A stretch of 64,000 nt of DNA from the NCBI RefSeq assembly GCF_000213175.1, contig NW_009799103.1, positions 2,827,256-2,891,255 of the forward strand, in the 5' to 3' direction. Origin of the DNA: Neurospora tetrasperma FGSC 2508 (taxonomy: Eukaryota > Ascomycota > Sordariomycetes > Sordariales > Sordariaceae). Of the stretch, positions 1-11,741 are shown piece by piece (position 1 is the stretch's first letter; every line of letters starts with the position of its first letter). The notes below the pieces were generated by a model that had not been told where the DNA came from, did not search any database, and saw nothing but the letters and a program-made list of their open reading frames with translations. Position numbers and translations under genes: made by a program.

Positions 1-375
1 GGCTTGGGCTCAGCGGTAATAAACTCGTCATAAGCCTCGTTCATGGCAGCAAAGTTGTCCATGGTGGTAAGGAAGACGTTCACCTTGACAACGTTCTTGA
101 GGCTGCTGCCAGCCGCTTCGAGGACGGCCGAGAGGTTCTTGAAGACTTGTCTCTACACGTGGTAAAGAGAGCAATTTAGCACATGCCGTCTGTATTTATT
201 CTCAACAAGGCCATACCGTCCGGTCCTTCACAGTTCCCTCGACCATCTTTCCTGTGGCGGGGTCGATACCGAGACTGCCAGAGCAGTAGACCATGCCATT
301 GTACACAACGGCCTGGGACAGCTGCGGGATAGGCTTGGGGGCCTTGCTGGTCAAGACTGCTTTTGCGAGTGCCAT
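1..375 (-). CDS. RidA/YjgF/UK114 family protein, 3' end cut off by window edge
   Basis: Family members deaminate reactive enamine/imine intermediates such as 2-aminoacrylate; fungal copies (HMF1/MMF1 type) act in the cytosol or mitochondria. Exon 1 is complement(217..375), the intron is 153..216 (64 bp, GTATGG donor, GTAG acceptor) and exon 2 is complement(1..152), continuing off the window. The 103 residues seen include the family stretches QAVVYNGMVYCSG, LGIDPATGKMVEG and LEAAGSSLKNVVKVNV, then the MDNFAAMNEAY segment. The family is about 130 aa, so the C-terminal quarter with the substrate-binding Arg is missing here because of the window edge, not because of a mutation. The start at 375 is the first Met and opens directly into the conserved fold. 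It is divergent from the ferric-reductase-like gene. HMF1 versus MMF1 type cannot be decided. Confidence 0.9.
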
Positions 376-1110
376 TGTGTCTTTGTTGATTTAGGGAGAC
401 TGGTTACAACTCGAGCAGTGCATGTAGCCGCGAGGGGAAACGTTGTTATGAGATGTCTGTGTCCCGGATGAAACTTTAACGTACAAAGTGGACTCATTGG
501 ACCTTATCACTCGCCCGCCATCCCGTGTCAGTTCTAACGCGCAGCTCTCCTGCAGCTCTAGTGGAGCCTATGATGTTGACCTTGCTGGCATCAAGCGTTT
601 CCATCGGAAAGCCTCGGGTGGTCAAGTAACGAGCGGTGGTATCACCCCGGAACTCAACATCTGAGATTTTCAAGGCTATTCAAGGTCTAATACGTGCGGT
701 CAATGCAGGTACAATCAATATGTCAAGACTTGGTCATAACTTATACGACACTTTGAGCTCAACATTGAAAAAGCAGAGGTGAAGGTTGTAGTCTGGGTTA
801 GGTTCCATCTTGGAGCAGGGATCATTGTGACCCAACCCGCGCTAGGGATGATCTGCTCTTTTCATTGTCCAATCAAAGTTCAGACAATTGCTGTGTTCAT
901 CTTGGCAGGGGCCCATTCCTTCCCCCACAGATGCAAGTGCACACATCGGGTCGGGTGCGGGCCGGTCTCGAACTTCGGGGAGGTCGGGACCCGGCTTCAA
1001 ACCGAGAGAAGGAATCTCTTCTTCAAAGATAAGGTTCCCCCCTCTTTCAACTTTCCCCGTTGATTCATCTCCCACATAAACATAGCCAACCGAGGAGAAC
1101 CTCCCCCAAG
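376..1110. other. Divergent intergenic region, RidA gene (-) / ferric-reductase-like gene (+)
   Basis: Shared upstream DNA of two diverging genes, 735 bp. Short reading frames run through it on both strands, but none has a recognisable domain and I see no repeat or RNA gene. It presumably holds both promoters and the leader of the gene starting at 1111. Confidence 0.6.
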
Positions 1111-2934
1111 ATGAACTGGCCATACCAGTTCCTCGACCTCTCCCAAGCCGAGAAGCAGGCCCGCCGCCAGTCTCTCGACAGTTATGCTCTTTACGCTCAG
1201 CTATCGGCTTTGATTCCCATTGGCCTCGTGTGGCTGTACCAGACCCTCAACAAGTCCTCATCATCTCGAAAGAGGGACTACACCGCGGTCCCCAGCTCCG
1301 ACTCCTTCAACACCCGGAAGCAAAGCAATTGGTGGTCCAACTTGCGCTGGTGGCTTGGCGAGGATGTCGTCGCCTTCGGAGAAGTCCTGGGTCAACGAGA
1401 ACAATGGATAGGCGGCATTGTCTGGGCAGTGTGGCTGCTAGTCCTCTGCGTAGCCGGTACCGGTCGTGATTACATGCACTTGACCAAGCGCTTCGGCATC
1501 ATCGCCGTCTCTCAATACCCGATGCAGTACATGCTAACCCTCAAATCCTTCAACCCCGTCTCCTGGACGCTCAAGCTCTCCCACGAGGAAACCAACCGCT
1601 GGCACCGCGTCCTCGCCCGCTGCACCGCCTTCCTGCTGAGTCTACATACCATCTTCTACTACAACTACTTCATCCAGAACCACATTCTCCTCCAAAAGCT
1701 ACAGTCCCCCGTAGTCATCTACGGCATGCTCTCCTTCTTTGGTCTGAATCTGATGATCACCACGGCCATTCGCCCGCTCCGCAACCGCTCGTACCGCGTC
1801 TTCTTCGTCACCCACCTGCTCATCGCCTTGGTTTTGCCGGTCGTCCTCTGGTTCCACGCCGCTTCCAGCAGGAAATACATGCTCGAGGCCTTGGGAGTCT
1901 TTTTGGTGGACATTGGCTTCCGCAAGCGCGACACCATCACGGTCGAGACCACCATCTCAGCCATCCCTGGCACCTCTTTGATCAAAATCCAGGTGCCCGT
2001 CCCGCGCCAGCGTCAGAACCACTTCCTCCGAGTGGCGCCGGGCGCCCACGTCTATGTTAACGTACCGCCTGCCACCCGCAGTGCTTTCCGCAGGAAGGAC
2101 GTCAAGGCTGCTAATGATGCGTCTGAGATCCTGTTCGAGTTCATGTTCAACCCCTTCACCATTGCGCACGTAGACCAAGACTCGGGGGCCCTCACCCTTG
2201 TAGCTCGCCAGCGTGCGGGGCCGATGACTGCCGCTCTTGCCCGCTTTGCTTCCTCTTCTTCCTCTTCTTCTCCCTCTTCGCCAGCAGAAGAAAAGAAAGC
2301 CCTCCTCAACATTGAAGGGCCCTACGGCGCCGCCAAACATTTCCCCGCTCTATCCCTCGGCTCCGAGTTTGACCGTGTCCTCTTCATCGCCGGCGGCGTC
2401 GGCGCCACTTTTACTATCCCACTGTACCGCGCCATCGTGGCCGAGAACCCGGAAACCAAGGTGGAAATGGTCTGGGCAGTGCGCACGGCGGGGGAAGCCA
2501 CGTGGGCGGTTATCGAAAACGATGCTAGTGACATTTTGAATGATCCGAATGTGCATATTTACTTGACTGGGAACAACGGGTCTGGATCTTCTGCACAGAA
2601 AGGAGGAGAAGGAGCAGGACTTAGTAGTGGAATCGACTCGGGTGAGAACTCGCCGTTGGTTAATCTCGGGGGAGAGGCTGGCGCTGTCGCTGTTGAGATG
2701 GATGCGTTGAGGAGGACGGTGGATGGAAGGGTTGTTTCTGGAAAGGAGCATCATCGGAGCAGACCGGATTTGAAAAAGGTGGTTGATGAGGCTTTTGGAC
2801 ATGGGCCGGAGGAGCGCGTGGCGATTCTGGTGTGTGGACCGGCGAAGATGGGGAGACAGGTGAGGAGGCAGGTTGGGAGGTATGTGAGGCAGGGGAGGGA
2901 GGTGTGGTTCCATAACGAGGGCTTTGGGTTTTAG
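1111..2934 (+). CDS. Ferric-reductase/NADPH-oxidase-like membrane flavocytochrome (AIM14-like)
   Basis: Predicted transmembrane electron transporter moving electrons from NAD(P)H through FAD and two hemes to ferric iron or oxygen. Single exon, 607 aa. ATG 1111 is preferred over the in-frame ATG at 1060 because the protein opens MNWPYQF right after a leader-like stretch. An N-terminal membrane segment is followed by a ferric-reductase core with two heme His pairs spaced 14 residues apart: H165/H179 and H235/H249. The FAD-binding region has FNPFTIAH near residues 345-355, where the usual motif is HPFT. An NADP-binding Gly-rich loop (AGGVGATFTIPLY, near 425-440) and a C-terminal CGPAKMG...FHNEGFGF complete the reductase half. 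A Ser/Gly-rich insert lies near 490-520. Length and layout fit yeast AIM14/YNO1, an ER NADPH oxidase. Substrate and compartment are inferred. Confidence 0.85.
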   Translation: MNWPYQFLDLSQAEKQARRQSLDSYALYAQLSALIPIGLVWLYQTLNKSSSSRKRDYTAVPSSDSFNTRKQSNWWSNLRWWLGEDVVAFGEVLGQREQWIGGIVWAVWLLVLCVAGTGRDYMHLTKRFGIIAVSQYPMQYMLTLKSFNPVSWTLKLSHEETNRWHRVLARCTAFLLSLHTIFYYNYFIQNHILLQKLQSPVVIYGMLSFFGLNLMITTAIRPLRNRSYRVFFVTHLLIALVLPVVLWFHAASSRKYMLEALGVFLVDIGFRKRDTITVETTISAIPGTSLIKIQVPVPRQRQNHFLRVAPGAHVYVNVPPATRSAFRRKDVKAANDASEILFEFMFNPFTIAHVDQDSGALTLVARQRAGPMTAALARFASSSSSSSPSSPAEEKKALLNIEGPYGAAKHFPALSLGSEFDRVLFIAGGVGATFTIPLYRAIVAENPETKVEMVWAVRTAGEATWAVIENDASDILNDPNVHIYLTGNNGSGSSAQKGGEGAGLSSGIDSGENSPLVNLGGEAGAVAVEMDALRRTVDGRVVSGKEHHRSRPDLKKVVDEAFGHGPEERVAILVCGPAKMGRQVRRQVGRYVRQGREVWFHNEGFGF

Positions 2935-3290
2935 AGAGTGTATGAATGTTGATATCTTCTGGATAATGTTTTACGGTCGATAAGCCTGTTACCTGGACAA
3001 AGTATGCCAAATTATGAAATGCTTGATTTGGGATTTTGGCTGTGTGCTCGTATGGTAAAAGGCTTTGTAGACTGACTGGTATAAAGGCAAAGTAAGCAAT
3101 ATTCCAGCATTCCCTGTTTTGCCAAATTCGCTTCCCATCTTTCCCTTTTATCAGGATGACTGACCCAAAGGTACCGTGACCGTGGAAAAACGCCTAGTAA
3201 GCAATGATCCGTGAAGACCAACACGATTCTCATCCAACCATCCAATTGGATATGTTTTTGCCCATCTCCCTCCTTTTCCACTTATTTACC
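2935..3290. other. Convergent 3' intergenic spacer
   Basis: 356 bp between two converging genes, the ferric-reductase-like gene and the VanZ gene. It should contain both 3' UTRs. I see nothing else in it. Confidence 0.6.
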
Positions 3291-4076
3291 TCAATCCACC
3301 CGCTTCTTAGCAGCCCCAGCATCCTTAGTAGCGTCCCCGCTCTTACCGCCAGCACCACTTCCACCCACATCACCCACGTCATCACCATCATCCCACGCAT
3401 CAACCGCGTTCTCGTCCCAATTATCCAACTCCTCCTCAAGCGACATGTTCTTGGCCGTAGCCGTAGCCGTACCCGCAGCCGGGGAAGCCGCAGCAGCAGG
3501 AACAGAGGCAGCAGCAGCAGCAACAACAACCCCCTCCTCATGCTCCCCACTCCTCCTCACCTCCCCAAGTTCCAAATCAACATCCCCCTCAGGGATATCC
3601 TCCCCCGTAGGAACAGCCGTGTACTTTCTCACCCTCCTCCTTTCCAACATCCGTTTATGATACCACCCACACAATCCCAGCCCCAGCAAACTGCCCACCA
3701 GATTCGCCAAGATGTCATAGGGGTCAAACTCCCTGCCATTATTCGGGATCGCGGCCTGCACGAACTCGGAACCCACGCCCATGCCCAGAGTAACCACCGA
3801 AAGGGTTAAATGTAAAATGCGTCGGCGCGTGGTGTCAAGGATCCAGTAAAAGGTGACGGTCAAGAGGAAGAAGACGAAAAAGTGCAGGGTTTTGTCGTTG
3901 AGGAGGGTGCCTTGGGGCATGTGCAGCGAAGAAAGGCCGGCGTAGGCGGAGAGAAGGAGGAGGGCGGCGAAGATGCCTGTTTTTGTTTGTTAGCGGATGG
4001 ATCCGACGTTATAGGCATATGGATACGATGAGGGCATGGGGGATCACGAACCGGCGAAGGGCATGCGTATCCTCAT
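3291..4076 (-). CDS. VanZ-like domain membrane protein
   Basis: 236 aa from two exons: complement(4052..4076) and complement(3291..3976), with a 75-bp intron at 3977..4051 (donor GTTCGT, acceptor AAACAG). Joining them gives MRIRMPFAGIFAALLLL, which supplies a first hydrophobic segment missing from the downstream ORF. Four membrane segments follow in order: residues about 8-25, 35-55 (after NDKTLHFF), 63-85 and 95-115. The VanZ family pattern is clear: DKTLHFFVFF, then SEFVQ, then REFDPYDILANLVGSLLG. The C-terminal half is hydrophilic with an Ala-rich and an acidic tail (SLEEELDNWDENAVDAWDD). The family is widespread in bacteria, where VanZ gives teicoplanin resistance; its role in fungi is not known to me, so no function is claimed. 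Confidence 0.85.
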
Positions 4077-6441
4077 GCTGGATTACTTTCTGTTATTTGT
4101 TGTATGGTAGAAGATGTGTTGTCTTTGTGGGTAAGGTTTTGCGCAAAGGCTTTCGTTCGTCTCGGGTGTTGTTCGATAATTCGGTCGAAAATGGTCTATA
4201 TAAGTACGCCTATCACAAGATAGTTGATGCCGTCATTGTTGTTGTCCTGGGGATAATTGCGCGGAGAGTTTGCTGGTGTTTGAATGGTTTCGCATGGATT
4301 GAGGACTCGAGTACTGTGGTTGTGGGAATCGTCGGGGTGCACCATGCAAAGGGTAAGGTACGTAGGGAGGCTGAAGCAATTGATGACCTTGGAGCAAAGT
4401 GTCACACAAGAGATTAGTAGTATGAAAAAAAAAAGAAAGAGAGGCTCGAGTCGGTCCAATCCGTGAGCCAAGAAACATCGGCGGAAGCAAAACTTTAAAA
4501 GTCGAGAGAAACGACCCTCTCAGTGTCTCAGCTCAGCACTCAACGGGCAACCTCAAGGGCACGCAGCAGCAGCAGCAGGGTGTCGGACCTTTCGGCAAGG
4601 AAGCGGGGCAGGGGGGTTCGGGAAGCTCTGGCGACGCAAGCCAAGCATTCAGGGCTGAAACCGTTGCGTGAACTGTTAAGAAAGTGTGCAGGTCCGGGCG
4701 TTGGGGCGGCAGCGCGGCGGGATAAAGCTGTAGAGTTAACAGCTGTGGCGCAGGCGAACGGGAGTCCAAGCGTCCGTCGAGGTCCAAATCAAACCCGATA
4801 ACAGATAAGCTCGACATAGCTAAGTACCTAAGTATGGAAGGTACGGAACTCGGCGAAATGCAGACGGAATCGTGAGCTGAACGACAGGGACGGGGGCAAG
4901 CCGTGCTGTTGGACTGGACAAGAGGAAGAGACTGGACAAGGAAAGGAAGCAAATGAGCGTCAGAGGAAAGCAGTCCATCGCTGCAGAGTGGCTCGCTCGT
5001 TGATCACGACACAGAGTTACAGGCCCAGCCCCAGGTACACAGCTACCTACAGACGTCTACACGTGCTCTTCTCTGCCATTGACTACGTAAGAACGGGGCA
5101 TCGGTGGGCATTGGCAGGGCATGGCATTGGGGAATGGGCAGACGGGACCTGAACGGGGTGGGCGGGGCTTCTCCGCGAAATGGGCACGACTCCACGAGGG
5201 AAAAGGAGTGCCCGTGACGGGACTCTCACAAGAGGGAGGCACTAGGGCGGTGGGAAAGGCATGCCCCTGGACATCATCCCATGGGACCCGGGGAGAAGAA
5301 TGACGATCCCTGCCTTGCGTTGCTCGTCCTGGTCGACGATTCCTACATGATATGTTCCACGAGTCCGTCTCGATGCTTGCTATTTTGTGGACTGTGTACC
5401 CTCTATCCCTGGAGTGAGAAGCCAATATGTTACTATGAACAGCTTCTACATACTCAGACTCACGGAGACAAGATAGTAAACCTAGTTAAGATGACTGACT
5501 CTTTGCGTTTCCGGAAACCAATTACCTTAGCAGCGGGGGCGGCTCCGTTCTCTGGTCTCGTCCATACTACGCCAAAGCCCCGGGGACAGGTTCACCAAAA
5601 GACACCCATGGAGGCACGGCCAAGGTCTCACGTGACTTTAGCATTTCCCCAGAGCGCTGCTTCTCACTCCGCCAGGGCGGGTACCGTACGTGCTTCCTTG
5701 GAACAGCGAAATACCTCTACGTATTCAACTCTTATACAACTTGGAATTGCCGCGCGCATCGACAGCTCCAGCTTTGTTAACTTTTTCTGGTGCTCGGCGA
5801 TCACCTGCGCAGAATCCCCATCACCTGTCTTAATTGGGGCGCAAGTCGAAAAAGGGGCGCCGCAAACACTAGACATAGGTACCTATCTGCTAGTGTACGG
5901 CTAGACGGGAACTATCTACCTACTACCTACCTACCTAACTTCGCAGCGTCGCGTACCAGCTCCAGTGTGGCATTACCCACGGCACCACACCACAGGCAAC
6001 CTAATCCAGCGCCAAGTACAGGTAGCCGGTACCTACAACCTGTCGCCCTCTAGATGTTAGTGCTAGGGGCGTGTATAGCACCTCAGTCAACGTCAATTCA
6101 TAACTCTCCCTAACATCACCGCTGCTGCACCCGTCAACCGCGACCTGACCAAAACCGCCCGCCCCTTGTCCAGAAACGGCACGACGGGGAGCCCACTCTA
6201 AACTTGACCTCACGTCTGACTTCCCAGCAGAACAGTCGCAACGACATCCATCGCCGCATCACCACCACAGCCCCTATTCCGCTCTCGACTGCAGTTCCAT
6301 CTCGACCGATGCCCCTCTTTCTCCCCATGTGACCAGGTCGCCCCAAAGTGCCTTGGTGCCGGATATACACGAGCGCACTTTCTGGCGCATGGCGACCGAC
6401 CGCCGGCCCCGTTTAATATAACTCCACGACCCGGTCCGAAA
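4077..6441. other. Long divergent intergenic region, VanZ gene (-) / SPT7 (+)
   Basis: About 2.4 kb with no recognisable gene. Many overlapping 60-200 aa frames occur on both strands, as expected in GC-rich DNA, but none has domain-like composition or splice-linked extension. It holds CAG runs near 4565 and TACC-type repeats near 5916-5938. The end is probably the SPT7 leader. Confidence 0.55.
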
Positions 6442-9400
6442 ATGTCCATTACCAACGGTCAGCATGCCTGGCCTCCGCCCTCGACCGCCGCCCATATGAA
6501 CGGTATCAGGGCCGTCATCCCCCACCCCAGCCAGGACGATGGGCCCCCGCGAACCCAGACTCCCTTTGATAATTCCACCGCCTTGATGCCTGAGGCACCG
6601 TCATCCGACCCCGACGACGACCAGCGCCGCTCCCACTTCGTCGACAAGTACCACAAGGCCGACGAGCGGATCGCGCTGCTGTTCGCCGATGACGGCTCCT
6701 ACAACATTCCCGTCATAGCCGCCTTGAAGCGCGCCCCGACACCCCCCATACCCCTGCTCCCTCCCACGACCGATCACGCGCCGATCCAGGAGCCCCCCCG
6801 CAAAAAAGCGAAGCGCGTCATCGACGAGGACGACTATGGCGACGACGACGACGACGACGACGACGAAGACGACGACGATCAAGAAAGCGATCACCCCGTC
6901 GCGACTGACACCAAACCAGACACACAACTAACATCCAAGCATTCCGCCAACGATGCCGCCGCTCGGGCACTCCTCTCCCCGTCCAAGTCCGGCAGCTCTC
7001 CCGTCCACTCTATACCCTCGCCAGGGCGGCAAGCAGACCGGCAAACAGCCAAGGAAGATGGATCGCAACCCCAGGCAAAGTCCTCCGAGGATGCGCGCAG
7101 GGAATTGGAGGCGGCGCGCAATGCGACCGAGGAGGCGGCCAAGCGCGGATTTCATACCCTCTTTTACACACTCGAGAACGACAGGACAGCAATGCTCGAA
7201 CAACAGCAACTGGAGGAATCCGAGAAGCAACTACAAGCAGAGATGGACAAGTCGGGACAAACAAACCACAGTCAAGGAGCCCCCAGCCAAAACAACCACG
7301 GCTCTCTCAGCAGTGCCAACCTCGGCGCTTCAAGTCTTACCCTAAAACACTTGATTGCCCGAATAGACATGAAGCGCGACCGCGTGCAGGCATCGGACGC
7401 TGAACTACGGTCGCTTATGAACGAGGTTCGCAAGAACAGGAGTAAATGGGCTAGCGAGGAAAATGTCGGCCAGGAAGAGTTGTACGAGGCACTGGACAAG
7501 GTCTTGACGGAGCTTAAGGCGCACACCGAGTACTCAACTCCCTTTTTGACCAAAGTGAACAAACGTGATGCGCACGACTATTATAATAGTGAGTTTTTTG
7601 GGGTTACCGTATGGAACACTCGCTCGCCCAGTTTAGGCTAACACCGTGGTCAGTCATCAAACAGCCAATGGACCTAGGTACAATGGCCAAAAGACTCAAG
7701 ACTCTCCACTACAAGTCCAAGGCCGAGTTTGTCACGGACCTCAACTTGATTTGGGATAACTGTCTTCGATATAACCAGGACTTGGCCAATCCTCTCCGCC
7801 GGATGGCCAATGGGATGCGCAAGGAGGCTGAGAAACTAATTCCCCTAATACCGGACATCGTGATCAGGCCCAGGGCAGAGGTTGAAGCCGAGGAACGCCG
7901 AAAACAGAACGGCGGCGAGGACGAGGCTGGCGATGACAGTGACGACGAGCCAATAATGTCATCTCGTGGACGAAAGGCTGGTACCAAAGGGACCAACAAG
8001 TCACGGAAAGCACCAACAGACCAAAAAGAAGGGACACCAAGCGTCGACCAAAAACCGATATTGCAACTCAACGGTATCCTAGCCAAGTCTCACAGAGAGG
8101 GCTCCGAGGTCGACGGCAGCAATGGATTTGGGACGCCTATCGGCGGGTCCCTTACACCCAGCAATATAAATGGTGGACACTCGGGGGTCAGCAACGCGGA
8201 TGCCATGGAGCTTGATGGGCCATCACTCAACGGAATGGCCTTGAATCATGCATTCAGAGAAGCGGAGGAGCAGGCGTATGAGGACGAAGAGTACAAGATC
8301 TGGAAACAAGTAACGAAAAAGGATCGTGCTCTTCTGGCAAAGGAGCGTTTCCAGCTGTTCAAGGACAACAAGCTAAATCCCGATGAGCCTGCATTACTGC
8401 GAACCAAAGCCGGGATGCGTCGATTTCTGAAGTCACGCAAAGAGGCAGAGGCCATGGGCGTGATCACCTCACAAGGCGATGCTCCTGGTAGTGGAGACGG
8501 CAACAAGGTGGCAGAGACATTAGCCCAGGGCATGGAGGATGAGACTATTCGGAATGTCCCTGCTTATTACGAACCCCAAACGATCATACCCGATATCCCA
8601 TCAAAGCTACAATGGGTCGAGGATGGCGAGGGACAAGTGATCAATCAGCATGAAGAGTTCCTTCGGCTCGTCCCTCCCGGTCAATTCACCGCCCCAGAGA
8701 GTCGGCTGACCAAGAAGTTCGATGCCAACATTCGGCAGATGCAAGAGACTCGCAAACTGTGCTCCAAGATCAGCGTCATCAAGCAGATGCAGATCCAGAC
8801 TCAGGTAGGCTTTGCGAGTCCAATGAAGCGTGATTCTTTTTCACCTTGACGGCTTAGATGCTGACATGCAAATGAATAGGTATATACGAACCAGTTCCCC
8901 AAGTATAACCCGGAGCCGATGGTGGAAGCCGATATCGAGCCCACCTTTCTCGCCGGTGAAGGTCCCGTCATGGCCCCTGAGGTGTGCAGGGCGGCATTAC
9001 AACGATCCGTCGCCAAGATCTTCTATCATGCGGGCTTCGAGGAACTGCAGCCCTCCGCCCTGGATACGATAACCGACATTGCTGGCGACTACTTTCAGAA
9101 GATTATCCGGTCATACAACATATACCGTGAAGCCGAGTGGAAGGAGGCACCGCCTGCATGGAAGGAAAAGGGGGTAAAATACGTGCCCAGATTCACGAAC
9201 GAGGAAGTCATCTTGCACACATTGAGCGAAAGTGGCATCGAACTGGATGCGCTGCAGGCCTACGCCAAGGACGATATCGACCGCCTGGGCAATAAGCTCA
9301 CCCAGATCCACGATCGTATGAAGGCGCATCTTGCCGACCTACTGCGGCCGGCACTGACCGACAATAGTGGTGACGGATCAGGATCATTCGAAGATGGCAG

Positions 9401-10100
9401 CGAGCAATTTGTGGGAGGCGACTTTGCAGAGGAACTTGGCGATGACTTCTTCGGCTTCAAGGCCCTTGGTCTCGACCGCGAGCTGGGTCTCGAGATGCTT
9501 TCAGTGCCACTACACCTGCTGCAATCAAGGGTTCGGAACCAATACCAAATGCAGGCCTCAACAACCGGCCAGGCAACTACCGACCTCTTCGAGCAGCTCC
9601 CGCCTGCCGACCCGGTCACCAAGGAAAGCATCCAAGAGGAAATCGGCCTGGTCAAGAACTTCTTCCTTGCCAAGCTGCATGCCAATAACGATCAGCCGCT
9701 CGTGGAAGACGAAGACCTGCCCGTCAAGCAAAGGAAGCCACGTCCTCGTCTGGCCGCCAGCGGCAAGATTACCGCCCCGGCCAAGCGGCCGCTCAGAGAG
9801 CAGATCGCCGCAGCCAAGAAGAGAAAGAAGGAGGCCCTGGCGGGCGCCAATGCCTCGCCAGAGAAGGCGGGGGCGGCCGCGGGTGGTACACCCTCCAAAA
9901 AGGCCAAGACCAGTCACAACTTGGTCAACGGTACGGGCGCCGCAGGAGGAGGAGGAAGTGGTGGCAATGTCGGCGGGTTGGTTGCTCCGTCTATGGAGAG
10001 AATGGGGAGCGTAAACAGCCAGACAAATGCGAGCATCACGGATAAAGATGACGCCGGGGCTATGGGCATGATGAGCCCGGAAAGTTTCGAGCAAAAGTGA
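6442..10100 (+). CDS. spt7: SAGA complex subunit SPT7, bromodomain and histone-fold protein
   Basis: Nuclear scaffold of the SAGA histone acetyltransferase/coactivator complex. Three exons: 6442..7588, 7654..8804 and 8880..10100, giving 1172 aa. Intron 1 (65 bp) has GTGAGT, GCTAAC and CAG; intron 2 (75 bp) runs GTAGGC to ATAG. A very acidic Asp run (near 133-150) follows a basic KKAKR. The bromodomain spans about 347-447 and is split by intron 1; it has the [11 protein letters not shown] loop and the acetyl-lysine-binding Asn at N423 in NCLRYN. A C-terminal histone fold (about 800-875, [21 protein letters not shown]) corresponds to the SPT7 segment that pairs with a TAF10-type partner. The tail is Lys/Gly-rich with KKAK. 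Order, length and both domains match SPT7. The Asp run comes from a GAC repeat at 6841-6880. Confidence 0.93.
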
Positions 10101-10730
10101 GAGCAGAAGTGGGAGCAGTTAATGGAGGTTGCTTGGAAGCTCGTTGATCCACGAGAGCGGGAAACAAGAAACAGAAGACGGGATGATGACATTGGTAGAT
10201 GAGTGGGGAGAGGATCTCAAGGGAAAGAAACAAAAAAAGCATGAAAGCGCTTTTCCTAGTGTATTCTGTCTTCTGTGTGTCTGGGTCAGTGTGGAACTGG
10301 TGAAGATGGTTCGGGTTTACGGTCAGGTTAGGTTGGGACAGGTTAGGTCGGGTTGGGTTGATTCGGATGGCCATCTGTTTGTCTGGTTGTGTATGCTGGA
10401 CCGGACATTTGTTGGTTCCGTCATTTCTTTTTTTGGTTTATCCGCGAAGACGGGGAAGGCTACGGTGGCAGGCCTTTCTCCTCTTTTCTTTTTTTTAAAC
10501 TTCTTTTCACATCATGTTGTTTTCTTTAGGAAGAGGGGGCGGGCACGTACTTCCCTGTACTCGAAACTGATTGATTGGTTTGGTTGATTGACTGAGTGAT
10601 TGATTGATTGATATCCCTGATCGCGAGAGAGATCCGAGACAGTGAGAAGAGACAGAAAGAGAGAAATTTTATAATTTGCATTTGATCCCTGCCTTGACTA
10701 CAACTTGACCTTGACCATCTGACCAACTAC
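10101..10730. other. SPT7 3' flank
   Basis: 630 bp downstream of SPT7. It contains TTGATT/GATTGATT runs near 10565-10610 and a G/T-rich stretch (GGTTAGGTCGGGTTGGG near 10325-10360). No gene is recognised. Confidence 0.5.
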
Positions 10731-11059
10731 TCATTGCCTCAATGTCAACGCCAGATGAAACCTCTTCTTCATGCGACCCGCCGCTGTCTCACTGAACATC
10801 TCAAAAGGTAAGCCAAAGTTATCCTCGACCTCAGACATCGCTTTTTTCTAATCTTCTTTGTAACCTCGCCACTTGTCAATTCCTCGCCCTCTTCACCAGC
10901 GACTGGCTGTCTTGCGTTGTTAGAGTCACTATCTCTGACGACTCAGGCTTTCTTCTCAAAGCTTCTCCAGAACTCATCGTCTCCAATTCGATCAACATCC
11001 ACGACAGCTTGTCCACCAAGAAAGTCCTTCTTGCACTCCTCTATGGTGAGAAAAGACAT
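10731..11059 (-). pseudogene. Possible decayed or unresolved multi-exon gene (two coding-like ORF pieces)
   Basis: Two short frames look coding-like but do not join. The first starts at 11059 and stops at 10943 (38 aa, MSFLTIEECKKDFLGGQ..., ending WRSFEKKA). The second runs 10838..10731 (35 aa, MSEVEDNFGLPFEMF..., ending LTLRQ) and is preceded by an in-frame TAG that is also a good acceptor (GATTAG). Between them a third frame is open for about 20 codons after the first stop (ESSEIVTLTTQDSQ). A CTAAC branch-like site lies near 10925, but I could find no donor/acceptor pair that joins the pieces in frame. It is either a gene broken by frameshifts or a model I failed to resolve. No family is recognised. 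Confidence 0.25.
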
Positions 11060-11741
11060 TCGTCATAGTGTTCCTCCAAGGGGTTAACTTCGAGGGTTTG
11101 GGGTTTTATAGAAAGGCTCCTTCGGCTTGTTGGAAGGCTGGGTCATGTGGTGGTCATGGTTTTGGGATATTTGGGGATGATGATAATTTCCGTGAAGGTT
11201 TTGAAAGGAATTCCTGGATCATGTTGGTCCATTTTTTCCCCCCCCTTCTTGCGTAACAGTACTTCTGAAGACGTTGTATACGGAAAGTTTCGGTGCATGG
11301 GCAAGATGGCGAGGAGTGACTGATGGTCTATCAAGATGTATGTAGAGACCTACGTACGGACCGTTGGACGTTGTCAGGACCAACATCCTCATTCTCGAGT
11401 GGATCATTATACATGACGCACATGAACGGTCTTTCTTCATTTGTACATAGGGCTTGTTATTCCATTCATGTCCTGTTGATTGCATCACCGGACTTGAAGA
11501 TTGCGTTGGTATAATTAGCACGGGGGAACAGCAAGACAAACACAACAGTGCAGCGATTTGCCTATGTCTAACCCTTACAACGATACTCAATAACAACAGT
11601 TTCCGTCTTCTTCGCAGTTTGTAGAAACATCTCTACAGTGGCCGCTCTGATATCGCTTACTTTAGTCCTGAAAAAAAAAAACGACTCCCTACAGCCTTCG
11701 TCCACATCACATCGTTTCCCACTTCCTGTTCCTGCCCTTTA
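11060..11741. other. Intergenic spacer
   Basis: About 680 bp with a homopolymer A run near 11671-11680 and a C run near 11239. No gene, repeat family or RNA structure is recognised. Confidence 0.5.
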
